A stretch of 64,000 nucleotides of DNA from Liopterus haemorrhoidalis (lineage: Eukaryota > Arthropoda > Insecta > Coleoptera > Dytiscidae): positions 13,555,646-13,619,645 of the forward strand of contig OZ020625.1 in NCBI GenBank assembly GCA_963971575.1. Direction: 5' to 3'. The notes beneath the pieces were generated by a model that saw only the letters and a program-made list of their open reading frames with translations, was not told the origin of the DNA and searched no databases. The number at the start of each line of letters is the position of its first letter. Position 1 is the stretch's first letter. Positions 30,648 to 41,183 of this stretch are shown one piece after another. The position numbers were made by a program, and so were the translations under genes.

Positions 30648-31697
30648 TTGAGTTTGTGTCTTGTAGAGTATAGACGTGTTTTTCTGTGCTCTGCAGTAAG
30701 TGAAATGTGTGCGGTAACGCAGTTTTTTGTTTGCGAACTGCTGATGTTCATCCAGAACAAAATAAGTTTATGGGATGAACAGATGCTGGTGAGAGTGTGT
30801 GAGGACCACTACAGTGAAGCAGAGGTAGAGACTGCAAAGGAGCTGCTGATGTCGCACTGTAGTGGCGTTTATTCAAAGAGAAAAGGCGACAACAAGCGGA
30901 AGAAAAGTCTGCAGGATATTTTCAACTTGCTGAAAAGCACGGATCCGGCAACTGTACCAACATATGTGGCGAAAGATTTAGGAAAATTACCTTCCATAAC
31001 ATTTGATTACGTTGACGTAACTTCAATGTTACGAGACATTCAAGTGTTAAAAAAAGAGATGCACGCTCTGAAAATGGAGGGCAAGCTTCATAATGACGCG
31101 GACGTTATTTTAAGAAAAGAGTTTGAAGAGTTGAAAAATTGTGGCTCCAAGTCTCTAGTAAAACAGTCGACACCAGCCGCCCCCCTGCCCCCACCTCAGG
31201 GAGATTCCCAGCCATCCTATGCAAGCATGACGGGTAAAGTACGGCCGAAAGGCAAGAAAAATCCTGCTGTTCCAACAATGCAGACGGCCCGGGCAGACCG
31301 GCACGTGCCGAGGTCACAGGCAGAACAAGTCAAATCAGCTGACGAGTTCACCACCGTTACCTACAAACGGAAGAAAAACGTAAACAAAAGCAAATTTGTT
31401 ATCGGAACTTCAACCGAATGTAGTAACGTCAGTGGCGTACCAAAGCGGAAATGGCTTTATATATCTAGAGTGAATTCTAGTGCAACTGAGAAAGATATTT
31501 TGGAGTTTCTCCAGAAAAATAAAGTTTCGCAAGAAGGTGTTAAATGTGTCAAGGTTACCCCGAAGACGCCGATCAATTACGCCAATTTCAGGATATGCGT
31601 CAACGTTACGGATACGCATAAATTGATGTCACCCTCTTTTTGGCCGAGTGGGGTAGGCGTACGTGAGTACGTCTGGGTAGAAAAGAAGCAAAACTAA
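30648..31697 (+). CDS. Non-LTR retrotransposon ORF1 protein (349 aa)
   Basis: The N-terminal part has 'MFIQNKISLWDEQMLVRVCE' and 'DHYSEAEVETAKELLMSHCS', which is typical of ORF1 proteins where an acidic helix pair precedes a Lys/Arg-rich segment ('SKRKGDNKRKKSLQDIFNLL'). Residues 130-165 form a coiled coil ('MLRDIQVLKKEMHALKMEGK'). Residues 180-250 are Pro/Lys-rich and probably disordered. The C-terminus 'KRKWLYISRVNSSATEKDIL' to 'VGVREYVWVEKKQN' resembles an RRM-like fold used for element RNA binding. The true start may be the Met at 30703 or the later 'MFIQNK'; the ORF is open from 30648. No stops or frameshifts. Confidence 0.85.
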   Translation: MSLCLVEYRRVFLCSAVSEMCAVTQFFVCELLMFIQNKISLWDEQMLVRVCEDHYSEAEVETAKELLMSHCSGVYSKRKGDNKRKKSLQDIFNLLKSTDPATVPTYVAKDLGKLPSITFDYVDVTSMLRDIQVLKKEMHALKMEGKLHNDADVILRKEFEELKNCGSKSLVKQSTPAAPLPPPQGDSQPSYASMTGKVRPKGKKNPAVPTMQTARADRHVPRSQAEQVKSADEFTTVTYKRKKNVNKSKFVIGTSTECSNVSGVPKRKWLYISRVNSSATEKDILEFLQKNKVSQEGVKCVKVTPKTPINYANFRICVNVTDTHKLMSPSFWPSGVGVREYVWVEKKQN

Positions 31698-31731
31698 ATT
31701 TTGCGGTACGAGATTTTTATTCAAATTCACG

Positions 31732-34500
31732 ATGGATAGTCTGAAAATCGTAACTTTCAACTGTAAGTCAGTGAAACGTGTGTTGTGTCAGTTAGATGAT
31801 ATCCTGAACGCCGTTGACATATGTCTTTTGCAAGAAACCTGGTTGCGAAAAAGCGATTTGCATATTCTGGAGAAAATTCACCTTGATTTTTCTGCAAGTG
31901 GAACTTCAGCAATGGATCCTGCAGCAGCTATTCATCTGGGACGGCCATACGGCGGTGTTGCTATTCTGTGGAGGAAATCTCTTGCTCAGAACATTAGCGT
32001 TATCCCGGTCCTCGATGAACCAAGATTGACGGCGATTAAAGTCAACTCCCAGGACGATAGCACATTAATTGTCAATGTTTATATGCCTACTAATTCTCTA
32101 AACAATATTCCCGAGTTTATTGAAATTCTAGGGAAAATAGAGGCTTTAGCAACCGATAATGATGTGTCTGGTGTGTTGATCGCTGGCGATTTTAATGCCA
32201 ATCCCTCTTCAGACTTTGCAAATGAACTTCTGCTCTTCTGTCAGGAGTATGATTATGCACCGGCTGATCTGGACCAACTGCCTGCTGACAGCTATACCTA
32301 CATCAGTGATGCTTTCAGCACAACATCTTGGCTTGACCACTGCATTGTATCGAAGTCATTTGTGAGGAACGTGAAAAACGTGAGGATTGACTACATGTCT
32401 ACCATCTCGGACCATCTTCCACTTTTCTTCGAGTTCGAGACATCTGTAACACGTTCATCGCCCCCTCCTCAGGATAAAAACACCTCCGACGCTGTGCCTT
32501 GGTGTGAAAATGTGCGGGAGTTTTATAGCAGAGTATGTGTGCACGAATTAAAGAGAATCGGGATACCGCGTGATTTGGTAACATGTGAAAGAACTGACTG
32601 TGTTGATCCCCGACATATGCAACTAATTGATGACTTTTACGGTCGAATAGTCAAAGCTTTAAGTAGTGCGGCTATTTCTTCAGCAAAAGGAATCAAAAAG
32701 AAGCGGACCGGCGGACGGCGAATACACGGTTGGAGTGAGAATGAGGAGCTAATATCATCAAAAAAGGTGGCCAAACTGGCATTACGTAACTGGATTGAAT
32801 CTGGCAGACCCCGCTTCGGCCACGTCAACCAACACCGTATTGTCACTAGAGCCCGCTTTAAAATGGCGCTGAAAAAACATTTGAGGACTTTAGATCAACG
32901 GAAAGCTGACCAACTCGTAAATATGTACCAGTCTCGTGATTTCACTACATTCTGGAAGCACACTGGTACAAAAATACGAGCTGCAAGACCCAGTCACATC
33001 GACAACCTGAAGGATGACCTCGACATCGCAGAACATTGGCGTGAAATATTTTTGCAGGACTCTGTGAAGGGTAATTCTACTCAAGCTGTCGATTTTTCCG
33101 CCGCAGTATCCCCAAATGACTGTCTTATCACTTGTGACAGTGTGAAGGAAGCTTTCAAAAGTCAGAAATGTGGCAAAGCTGCGGGCGCTGATGGACTAAG
33201 AGGGGAGCATATCATCCACGCCCCCTCTGAATTACATATTCTACTTGCGCTTTGTTACACTTTTATGATGGTTCACCGACACCTGCCGGCCAAATTCTTG
33301 GAAACGGACATAGTACCGGTACCGAAGGGCAAGAGCGGCTCAGTGACATGCAGTAAAAACTATCGTCCTATTGCAATATCTACCATTATGTCTAAAGTTT
33401 TTGAAAAAATTCTTTTGGCAAAATGCATAGATAAACTTAGCTGTGCTGACAACCAATTTGGATTTAAAAAAGCACATGGCACAGATATGGCGATCTATCT
33501 GTTGAAATCCACCGTCATGCAATATCTAGATAAGGATACACCTGTCTTTGCATGCTTATTAGACCTTAGCCGTGCCTTTGAGCGGGTGGACAGGGGAAAA
33601 CTGTTAGACAACCTTAAACGGAGAAACGTTTGTCCCAGAATTATTAGTATACTGCACGAATGGTACAGCAAAGAGAAAAAGAGAGTACGATGGGGCCCAG
33701 TGAAATCCAGTTCGTTTATGCAGGACATCGGAGTGAGACAAGGAGGACTTCTTTCACCACTTCTTTTCAACGTTTACATGGACGACCTGAGTAACCTGTT
33801 GAATAAGGAGAAAATTGGCTGTGTGGTTGGCACCCGTCATATTAACCACATTTCTTATGCGGATGATATGGTAGTCTTTGCACCATCCCCAGCCGGTCTG
33901 AGAAAACTCTTGGCTATATGCGAAAATTACGCGATGGAGCACGGCTTAATATACAACGTCAACAAAACCGAGTATATCGTGTTCCAGCCGAAAGGTAAAA
34001 AATATGCTGTGCCGAGTGTGTGCCTCAATGGTGAAAATGTGAAAAAAGTCTCTTCTGTGTGTTATCTTGGTCACTTTATCAGTGATGATCTCAGTGACGC
34101 AGCTGACATCGACAGGCAATGTCGCTCTGTTTGTGTGAAAGCTAACATGCTAAATCATAGATTCTCGAAATGCAGTCCTGATGTACGTAAATATTTATTT
34201 AATACTTTTTGCGGTAGTATGTATACTTCGGCACTCTGGATATGTCACACGAAAAGTCATCTTCGTAAACTTATTATTTGCTACAACAATGCATTTCGAG
34301 TAATCTTTGGTTTGAAAAAGTATTGTAGCGCAAGTGAAATGTTTGTAACGAATACAGTTAATTCATGTATGGCTGTACTAAGGAAATATGTTCATAGTTT
34401 GCGGGAAAGACTGTGGGCGACGTGCAACGAGCTTGTACAGTGCTGTTTAGCTAGCGATAAGAATTTTCTTACGCACTGGGCACTACAACTCATTCATTAA
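31732..34500 (+). CDS. Non-LTR ORF2: endonuclease-reverse transcriptase, intact (922 aa)
   Basis: Endonuclease (residues 1-235): 'LKIVTFNCKSVKR' (catalytic Asn), 'CLLQETWL' (Glu), 'YGGVAILWRK', 'VLIAGDFNANP' (Asp, Asn), 'SWLDHCIVS' and 'TISDHLPLFF' (Ser-Asp-His). Linker with basic helices 330-440. RT (about 470-760): 'KCGKAAGADGLRGEHI', 'VPVPKGKSG', 'KNYRPIAIST', 'DNQFGFKKAHGTDMAIYLLK', 'FACLLDLSRAFERVDRGKLL' (first Asp), 'GVRQGGLLSPLLFNVYMDDL' and 'HISYADDMVVFAP' (catalytic YADD). Thumb block 'VCYLGHFISDDLSDAADIDR'. All catalytic residues are present. It would nick target DNA and copy the element RNA in the nucleus. No RNase H domain is visible at the C-terminus. The start Met begins directly before the endonuclease strand, as expected. 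Confidence 0.95.
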   Translation: MDSLKIVTFNCKSVKRVLCQLDDILNAVDICLLQETWLRKSDLHILEKIHLDFSASGTSAMDPAAAIHLGRPYGGVAILWRKSLAQNISVIPVLDEPRLTAIKVNSQDDSTLIVNVYMPTNSLNNIPEFIEILGKIEALATDNDVSGVLIAGDFNANPSSDFANELLLFCQEYDYAPADLDQLPADSYTYISDAFSTTSWLDHCIVSKSFVRNVKNVRIDYMSTISDHLPLFFEFETSVTRSSPPPQDKNTSDAVPWCENVREFYSRVCVHELKRIGIPRDLVTCERTDCVDPRHMQLIDDFYGRIVKALSSAAISSAKGIKKKRTGGRRIHGWSENEELISSKKVAKLALRNWIESGRPRFGHVNQHRIVTRARFKMALKKHLRTLDQRKADQLVNMYQSRDFTTFWKHTGTKIRAARPSHIDNLKDDLDIAEHWREIFLQDSVKGNSTQAVDFSAAVSPNDCLITCDSVKEAFKSQKCGKAAGADGLRGEHIIHAPSELHILLALCYTFMMVHRHLPAKFLETDIVPVPKGKSGSVTCSKNYRPIAISTIMSKVFEKILLAKCIDKLSCADNQFGFKKAHGTDMAIYLLKSTVMQYLDKDTPVFACLLDLSRAFERVDRGKLLDNLKRRNVCPRIISILHEWYSKEKKRVRWGPVKSSSFMQDIGVRQGGLLSPLLFNVYMDDLSNLLNKEKIGCVVGTRHINHISYADDMVVFAPSPAGLRKLLAICENYAMEHGLIYNVNKTEYIVFQPKGKKYAVPSVCLNGENVKKVSSVCYLGHFISDDLSDAADIDRQCRSVCVKANMLNHRFSKCSPDVRKYLFNTFCGSMYTSALWICHTKSHLRKLIICYNNAFRVIFGLKKYCSASEMFVTNTVNSCMAVLRKYVHSLRERLWATCNELVQCCLASDKNFLTHWALQLIH

Positions 34501-34682
34501 CTTTTTATGAATGAGCGGTCTCTCCTACAAGTTGTGACCATATTTCCAATATATTTAATACGAACTCAAACATGTTTGTTTTATTTGTAATTTTTTGTTA
34601 ACTGTTCTCTGTTAACTGTATATTCGGTTTTCTGTTTCCGTTATGTATTTTGTGATTTTTTTTTTTGTAAATATGTGTTTTA

Positions 34683-34710
34683 TTTTGGCTCTTGAGCCGT
34701 TCAATAAATA

Positions 34711-34741
<31 letters not shown>
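34683..34741 (+). terminator. 3' hairpin, AATAAA and TAT-repeat tail
   Basis: 'ggctc-tt-gagcc' (34688-34699) forms a perfect 5-bp stem. It is followed by 'aataaa' at 34704-34709, then the triplet tail. This marks the 3' end of the element RNA. Confidence 0.65.
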
Positions 34742-34742
<1 letters not shown>

Positions 34743-34851
34743 TTCTTATGTAAAATTTTTACATTTGTTCACACTATTAACTAAAAACATATTGGTTTTT
34801 TGTTTCTTTTGAATTCATTCTAGAGTTATAATCTGTATTAATGATCTAAAC

Positions 34852-35123
34852 CAGTGTCTCTCAACCAAAAACGCACCGCGGACCAGTAAAATATATAATT
34901 TTCTAACGCGGACCACTAATAATAATTGTTGGTTCATTTTTTGCAAGAAAACAATTTAATGTGCTACTAAATATATTAATTTTATTAGTAGAATATCACA
35001 AAAAGGTTACAGAAAATAAACAAAATATAAATTATTTACATAAAAAAATGTGCATAAAAATAACAAAATAACTGCAAAAAACATAGACAAAAACTTTCGC
35101 GGACCACCTGTTGAGAAACACTG
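34852..35123. mobile_element. Non-autonomous hAT element (272 bp), copy 2
   Basis: Same family as 2576-2854: left end 'cagtgtctctcaacc', right end 'ggttgagaaacactg'-like inverse ('gttgagaaacactg'), internal 'cgcggaccac'. The perfect duplication atctaaac flanks it (34844-34851 and 35124-35131). Compared with copy 1 it lacks the 'cactggtggaccactggtgg' segment near the right end. Confidence 0.92.
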
Positions 35124-35131
35124 ATCTAAAC

Positions 35132-35420
35132 TTGTGGCTTCATGGTAAGTACTTATGGAGTACAAGAATGCGGGTTCGATTATCTCCAATTCAACTTTAC
35201 CTTATTATAATGGTAATTCCACATGTGAGTACTTGGTTATAGAAGAGTAATAATAAGGAACGAAACTGCACGCTGCATGTGGTTTGAATCTGTTCAATTC
35301 AGCATTAGCGACTGTTTCAATATGGTAATTCTACATGTGAGTACCTGCTTACAGAGAGGTAAGACCGAACGAAACGGCACGTAGACCACGTGGCTTTCTT
35401 GTCTGTGGTACCGTGGGTTT
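35132..35420 (+). repeat. tRNA-like repeat with internal duplication
   Basis: 'gtggcttcatggtaagtac' and 'aagaatgcgggttcgattat' look like pol III A and B boxes about 40 bp apart. A unit starting 'atggtaattccacatgtgag' and 'tac' at about 35209 repeats at 35323 (114 bp later), each followed by 'gaacgaaac' and 'ggcac'-like text. No stable tRNA fold. Confidence 0.45.
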
Positions 35421-35544
35421 AGGTGTACTCTATTGCTCGATGCTCGATTTTAAAACGTAAATAAAACAAGTTGTGTGTGTGATATCCACCCAATTTTTTT
35501 TTTTCTTTGAAAGTATATTTTATGGCATTTTTGTGGAATATAAC

Positions 35545-36725
35545 GTCGTTCAAATGTCCTCCGCGGCTTTACTTGGAGTCACGTATTCGGGAGGTCCGAT
35601 TTTCAATGACTTTGTCGCATAAATCTAGCTGAATTTGCTGGATGGCGTTTGTTATGTTGACTTTGAGGGCGTCAATTGTTTGCGGTTTATTCGCATAGAC
35701 ATGCGATTTAAGATAACCCCAAAGGAAGAAGTCTAAAGGCGTTAAATTGCACGACCTCGGTGGCCAGTTCACGTCGCCGCCGCGCGAGATAAACATGCCC
35801 TCAAATCGCTCGTGCAGAATGTCCATCGTGGCATGTGCTGTGTGGCACGTAGCGCCGTCCTGTTGGAACCACATGTTATCGGTATTCATATCATCCAGTT
35901 TAGGCCACAAGAAGTTGCTTATCATCGATCTGTATCGCTCGCCGTTGACGGTTATGGCAATGCCAGTTTCGTTTTGGAAGAAGTACGGACTGACGATTCC
36001 GCCAGACCAAAAACCGCACCAAACGGTGACGTTTCGCGGGATGCATTTGGTGCTGGTGTATCTCGTGTGTATTGGTATCGCCCCAAATCCGACAATTTTG
36101 CTTGTTCACATATTTATTCATCGAAAAATAGGCCTTGTCGCTAAAGATAATTTTTTTGGCAAAATTTGGGTCAACTTCCAACTGCTCCAGAGTCTAATCA
36201 GTGAATGCACGGCGTTGTCTCTATGGTCGTTTTACCTTAAGTTCCTGGGTTAGTTGGATTTTATACTGGTGCAGATCCATTGAAAATATATGTGCAAACC
36301 CCAAGTCCCGACGCAAAATTCGCCAAGTTAAAGTCACAGAAAGGCCAAGTTCTTGTGAACGACGAGAAACTGACTGTCTTGGGGTTTTCCCTTACACTCT
36401 AACGCACAACAGCGATGTTTTCAGCAGACTTGCGTTTCGGTGACGTACTGGTGTTGGCTGATTATTTACCGAACCGGTTGATTCAAATTTGGCCACCAAA
36501 CATCGAGTAGGCGACTCGGCAGGACGGTTGTGGCGAGGGTAAAAATCAAGTATTGCGCGGAACGTTTCTCAAACGAAACAGTGACTTTGATAATAAAATT
36601 TGATGATTTACACACCTTGTTCAACGCTATAACCTTCCATGGTGATTTGCCGTAGACTACTAAACAATTAACAAATTTGACAAATGTCATTTTAACAACA
36701 TGGCTGCTATAACCTAATAAATTTC
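35545..36725 (-). pseudogene. Tc1/mariner-superfamily transposase, full-span but broken
   Basis: The minus-strand order is complete. N-terminal: 'VKFVNCLVVYGKSPWKVIAL' (36680) and, in a shifted frame, 'ETFRAILDFYPRHNRPAESP' (36570), a helix-turn-helix region. Linker: 'SRRSQELGLSVTLTWRILRR' (36370). Catalytic core: 'IIFSDKAYFSMNKYVNKQNC' (36150; first Asp), 'NMWFQQDGATCHTAHATMDI' (second Asp, 35870) and 'DVNWPPRSCNLTPLDFFLWG' (35770). The third catalytic residue, Asp in the usual RSCDLTP, is Asn. Several frameshifts and stops occur. The right flank 'gggacgctcgaaattta' (inverse, 36720-36740) may be part of the terminus. It resembles DD37D-like mariner relatives by spacing, which I cannot confirm. 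Confidence 0.8.
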
Positions 36726-37141
36726 GAGCGTCCCTATTGAAAGACCCTTTATAATCTTTTCGTCGGATAACATGTTAAGCAAGTGGTATTCAACTAGTGA
36801 TTGATACTCGGAAATCTGCCTTACGTTTTTATCTTTGCTTTAGTACTTAATATTTTCTAAATGTGTTTTGTAATCTCTTTAATTAACGTGTTCGTGTTTT
36901 CTTTTGAGTGAAAATAAAAGATTTTTATGTCTTAAAAGTAGTGAGCCATAATTTTACTCCATTAGTGACAAGAAGTTTAAACTATGACAGAATTGTGTTA
37001 GTAGAGTTAGGGATTTCTGAATCATAGATATATTCAGTTCACTGCTCTGGAACTAACACCTTTAAACTATTTGAGGAACAAGAAATGTACTTTATATTAT
37101 ATACATTTTTTTAAACATTAATTCAACTGTAGATTTGATGT
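36726..37141. other. No recognisable feature
   Basis: AT-rich spacer between the mariner-like pseudogene and the GC-rich island. Confidence 0.3.
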
Positions 37142-37859
37142 TGTTACGGGGAGGGGCCTCTGAAGAGGTACTCAGGTCCCTAACGGCGTGTGATTTGGGA
37201 GAACTGCTCCCTCGTCTCACCCGTCAACAATCTACCTTCTTAGCTCAGACGAGTAGAGTTCACAGTATGCCAACTTGGCTTGAAGAGCCTAACACTTCAC
37301 TAAGGTCTCTCTGAAAATATAAAAGGGGGTGTCTACAAATAATACCAACGGATACAAGTTAGGCATTTATTGAGAAGTACAAGTTGACAATACAAGCAAA
37401 AGGTATGTCAAAGAACATAAAGTGAAACAGGTATATGATGTGAACAAACATCATGAAAGTTAAGCTACAGAATTACAATATTAAAAGGGGATGGCTGAGT
37501 CTAACACTCCAAACACTTCCTCGTGAGGTGAGAAGGGGTTGGGGGTGATAGGCGGGGTATAAAGGGTTGAGGAGGTTATGGGAGTGGACGGTGTCCGGGT
37601 TGTCTACGGTGTTCCGTCGTTCCTGGCTGGCGAGGCGTCTGGTGTGTCCGGTGGCGATGGTGTCACGGGTGTAGGTGGCGGAGTGTCAGGTCCGAATAGT
37701 TCGTCAAGACGGGCCTGCACTGAGCGCCTCTACGTTGCGGCGCCCGCACTGGTCCTGGAGGACGTGCGGCGGCGGCGGTTGATGGCAAGTTGTCGGTGAC
37801 AACGCCCTGATACTTTAGAGTACCCACACGGCCCTTTATGTCCGTTGTGGCGTAACTCT

Positions 37860-38320
37860 GTCCTAGGGTCCGCGCGGGAGCTGCGGTTGGTGGTGCCGGA
37901 TTACAGGCGGCGATGCGATGCTTTCGAGCGTCCGCTTGAATTCGCGCGCCAGGAAGGGCGTATCTCAACCCTGGGAGCCGCGCGGGAGCTGCGGTTGGTT
38001 TCTCTGGCTTCCGGACGATGTCCCGAGTCCGTGAAGCTGCCTGTTGCAATTTTGCCACGGGCGCGGCAAAATGTGGGGCCCAGCTTTTGCTCGGGCGCTT
38101 TTCCCCAGGTGCGGCCAAACGGTAGGGCGCAACATTCTGGGGTCGCCTTGCCTTGGGCGCTACCAAAGAATGGGGCGCCTTTTCTGGAGGATGTTTTTTT
38201 TTTTCTGGAGGCACAGCCAAGCTATGATGCGCCTTTTTCGGGAGGCGACTGGGCTCGGGCGCTTCTGATGACGTCGGAGGTGCAAAGAACCGAGCTCTGG
38301 GGTCTTCCTTCCTGAGGAGG
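37860..38320. repeat. Degenerate GC-rich repeats of about 45-105 bp
   Basis: 'cgcgcgggagctgcggttgg' occurs at about 37873 and 37979. Between 38090 and 38270 units with 'gcgcttttcc', 'ggcgccttttctgg' and 'gcgcctttttcgg' alternate with 'gcggccaaa'-like text. Confidence 0.6.
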
Positions 38321-38504
38321 TAGAGCTGGATTTCCCTCGGGACGTTCTGGTAGGCTCCAGCCGTCTCCAACAGCACTAGGCGATGGTGGAATGCCGAGCG
38401 CTGTATGGAGCGTTTGTGAGACGCCTTTCCTCGTCGTCGTGCCAGAGCTGCGATGGGTGTCGCGTGGTAGGAACGCGAGGAAGGTGGGTACGTTGGGGTT
38501 CGTG

Positions 38505-38655
38505 TGAAGCGAACGACTCCGTGTTAAGCGAGTTTGTTGCGGGCCGCGTTAAGCGAGCCGTGTGGCGAACCTCGCGTTAAGCGAGACTGTGGTGCGCGCC
38601 GCGTTAAGCGAACCGTGGTGTGGACCGCGTTAAGCGAACCGTTGGTGTATGCATT
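38505..38655. repeat. 26-bp minisatellite 'gcgttaagcgaaccgtggtg'
   Basis: 'gttaagcg' recurs at 38523, 38548, 38576, 38603 and 38629 (spacing 25-28 bp). Strongly GC-rich for this genome. Confidence 0.85.
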
Positions 38656-39030
38656 CCAGAATTTCAGCCAATGAGAGTTTAATTCCGCCCATTGATAGGG
38701 TCATTTTTGGCAATACCTGCTAAAAATGCGCAGGTTAAGTCAATTAGCGGTTTCAGGTGTCGGCACGAATCACGCGATAATGATACGGTGAAAAAGCGCG
38801 CGGTGCGGTCACCGGCACGTGTACAATCCGCGGTAACAATGTTATATATAAAAACGATATAAATTTTTGTGACGTCTTGCTTAAACTTCATATTTTAAAC
38901 TAAAGATCCAAGTGATAATGTTTCTGCTGATTTAAACTTGTGCTGATCAAGCAGTAACTAAAGCAAAGTTCTCTCGCCTATGTTTCGGGCAGATAGATAC
39001 TGGCCAGTCATTCATCACTCGTCTGACAAG

Positions 39031-39050
39031 TGGTGTCAGTGGAAACTAAG
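39031..39050 (+). promoter_or_regulatory. Possible primer-binding site, tRNA-Leu-like
   Basis: 'tggtgtcagtggaaac' starts 2 bp after the candidate LTR end. Many insect Gypsy elements have 'tggtgtcagaagtggg' here; this copy would lack 'aag'. Supportive only together with the LTR call. Confidence 0.35.
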
Positions 39051-39682
39051 TGCGTACATGTAAGGATGATGTATGAAACGACGGAATCTAATTATCCATA
39101 ATCTACTGATAACCAGATGCCTTAATTATTATACTTTAAAACTGAATATTGACTGATGTACTTTTAAATTTGGACATGGGCTACGAGCGATTTTAGTAAA
39201 CATGGCGCTATTAATCTAATAATTTTTGTAGTAAGACATTTAGCGAGTTTAATAAAGATGGCGCTATTAATCTAATAATTTTTGTAGTAAGACATTTAAC
39301 AAATGATGTGGAACTGTGGCTAATGGCAGACTGTGTATGATTCTCGCTCTTTTCTTCTAACAATGCATTAAACAAATCAGATACATTTGCAAAGGCCATA
39401 CTAACACGTTTAGGTATTTTTACATACTGCTTTGTACGCAAAAAAAAGTATTGTTTAAAAGTGGTATACTCCTTTCTTTAAATTTTATAAGATTCAAATG
39501 TGAATATTGTATAAATCTTTTTTAGCAAAAGAATTTTTTGTTTAATTTCTTCTTTATTACTCAACATCTTATCGTGTAAATGTAACGCCTATTAATAAAG
39601 GTATGTAATAACGCAACAATCAGAAAACTTACCGTCCAGGAAAGGTGATGTTGTACAAAATGTGGCAACAACGTGGCGCCAA
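39051..39682. other. Spacer with a 58-bp direct duplication
   Basis: 'atggcgctattaatctaata' plus 'atttttgtagtaagacattta' appears at about 39201 and 39258. No gene was recognised. Confidence 0.45.
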
Positions 39683-40365
39683 CAATACGCTAGGGATGGG
39701 AAAAAAACATCGATGTATCGAAAACATCGATGTTTGTTTTAAAAACATCGATGTTTTTACCATCGATGGTCAGCTGGCGACAGTATCGATAAAACATCGA
39801 TGTCTACTACCGATGTCGATGTTTAAACTTTGAAATTCAGAAACTACCGCTAGAGGCGCTGGAATCTTAAAAATTTACACTAGTACACTAAATATACGCG
39901 CCATCTATTGTAGTATAACAATACTAATAGTGTTAGTTTTTATTCTTCTTAGCAGTTAGCAGAATACGAAAAAATAAGAAGAAACTTCTAATTTTTGCAA
40001 ACAATGCGAACGACCATCGACGCCAACACACTTTTTCTTTTTGAGTCTTGTTGACACTTTCCCAGTTGTTATTCCTCCAATCCCTGGATTTTTGTAAGTT
40101 GTCATTAGCCATTTTTTTATATATTGAAGTTGGCTTTTCCTGAACAAAATGATTAAAAGCTTCAATTAATCGGTAAAAGTAACTAGAATTGAAAATCTAG
40201 TTCCGCCTACACCAAAGGACTTTATTTCAACTTAAAAAAGTATAAAAATAGTTGTGTATGACTGTGTTATTTTTATGTTAAATAATATAAAATTAACATT
40301 AAGATTACTATATTAGTATTGTAATAAAATCCAATATTTCATTTTAGAAATGTAAAAATAGTAAG

Positions 40366-40543
40366 GTCTGTTCCTTTGGTTTAGGCGGAACTAGATTTTT
40401 AATCCTAGTTACTTTTACCGATTGATTGAAGCTTTTGATCATTTTGTTCAGGAAAAGTCAACTTCAATATATAAAAAAATATCTAATGACAAATTACAAA
40501 AATAAAAATTTCGGTTAGTTCCGCCTAATCGTTTGGAATAGAC
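40366..40543. mobile_element. 178-bp MITE, second nested copy
   Basis: Same limits and length as 23207-23384, with 'gtctgttcctttggtttagg' on the left and 'gtttggaatagac' on the right. An inverse partial copy is at 40080-40225. Confidence 0.65.
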
Positions 40544-41183
40544 TGTAGGTACAAATTAGGATTATTATATTGGGTATAATAATATTAATGTGAAATTAAT
40601 ACCTATTAAAAAGGAATATTTCTATTTCAAAATCTAATAAATGCTTTTTGTGTATTATGTGTTACTTTTTTCGTATTTTATCTTTACATTATTAAATAAA
40701 ACCTATATAATATAAATAAATAGCTTTTTTTTAATATTAATAAAACATCGATGTTTTTCCTTCGATGTTTTTTCAACATCGATAGTAAGCACCGATGTTA
40801 ACATCGATGTTAAACATCGATGTTTTGTCTTCGATGTACAACCAGTAGCGGCTGGTGAGTAAAATATTTGGGGGGACACTTTTTTCCTATATAATATATC
40901 TATTAAAATATAGTTATACGAGAAAAAAGTAAATAAATAAAAAATACCTGAAAATATGTTCTGCAACTAGAAAAACTGACAAATCTGGCACTTTTATTAA
41001 GATTTATGGTCAATATTATTATCATTTTTGTAGTTATTACTTCTATTATTATTATTATTATTATTATTAAAATTGCAATATTATTAAGACAATGCTTTGC
41101 AGTCAGAAACATAACATATTTGGTTATTAATTAAGCAGATACCTACACATGTTCACATGTATTTAAATATTAGATTTAACCTT

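Larger units (their letters stand above)
30640..34741 (+). mobile_element. Coding-intact non-LTR retrotransposon
   Basis: It has a complete ORF1 and ORF2 separated by 34 bp, a 3' UTR with the hairpin 'ggctcttgagcc' followed by 'gttcaataaa', and a (TAT/ATT)n tail at 34709-34740. The 5' UTR limit is not defined. It is the only element in the window with both ORFs open, which suggests a recent insertion. The RT with 'GVRQGGLLSP' differs from the 'GVPQGSV' CR1-like copies, so it is a separate clade (L2/Daphne-like resemblance is a guess). Confidence 0.88.
37142..39028 (+). repeat. GC-rich island, candidate long LTR of a Gypsy-type element
   Basis: It begins 'tgttacggggaggggcctct' and ends 'ctcgtctgaca', giving TGT...ACA limits. 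A TATA-like 'tatataaaaacg' is at about 38843, roughly 185 bp before the end, as in an LTR U3-R-U5 arrangement. A PBS-like 'tggtgtcagtgg' follows at 39031. The centre (37560-38660) is far more GC-rich than its surroundings and holds tandem repeats. No gag or pol follows, so it is either a fragment or something else. A proline/alanine-rich open frame (38376-37663, minus) has repeats but no known domain. Confidence 0.4.

Noticed and set aside
37663..38376. 237-aa proline/alanine-rich open frame, minus strand
   Set aside because: It reads through GC-rich tandem repeats. High GC alone leaves long frames open on both strands; no domain or start context supports a gene.
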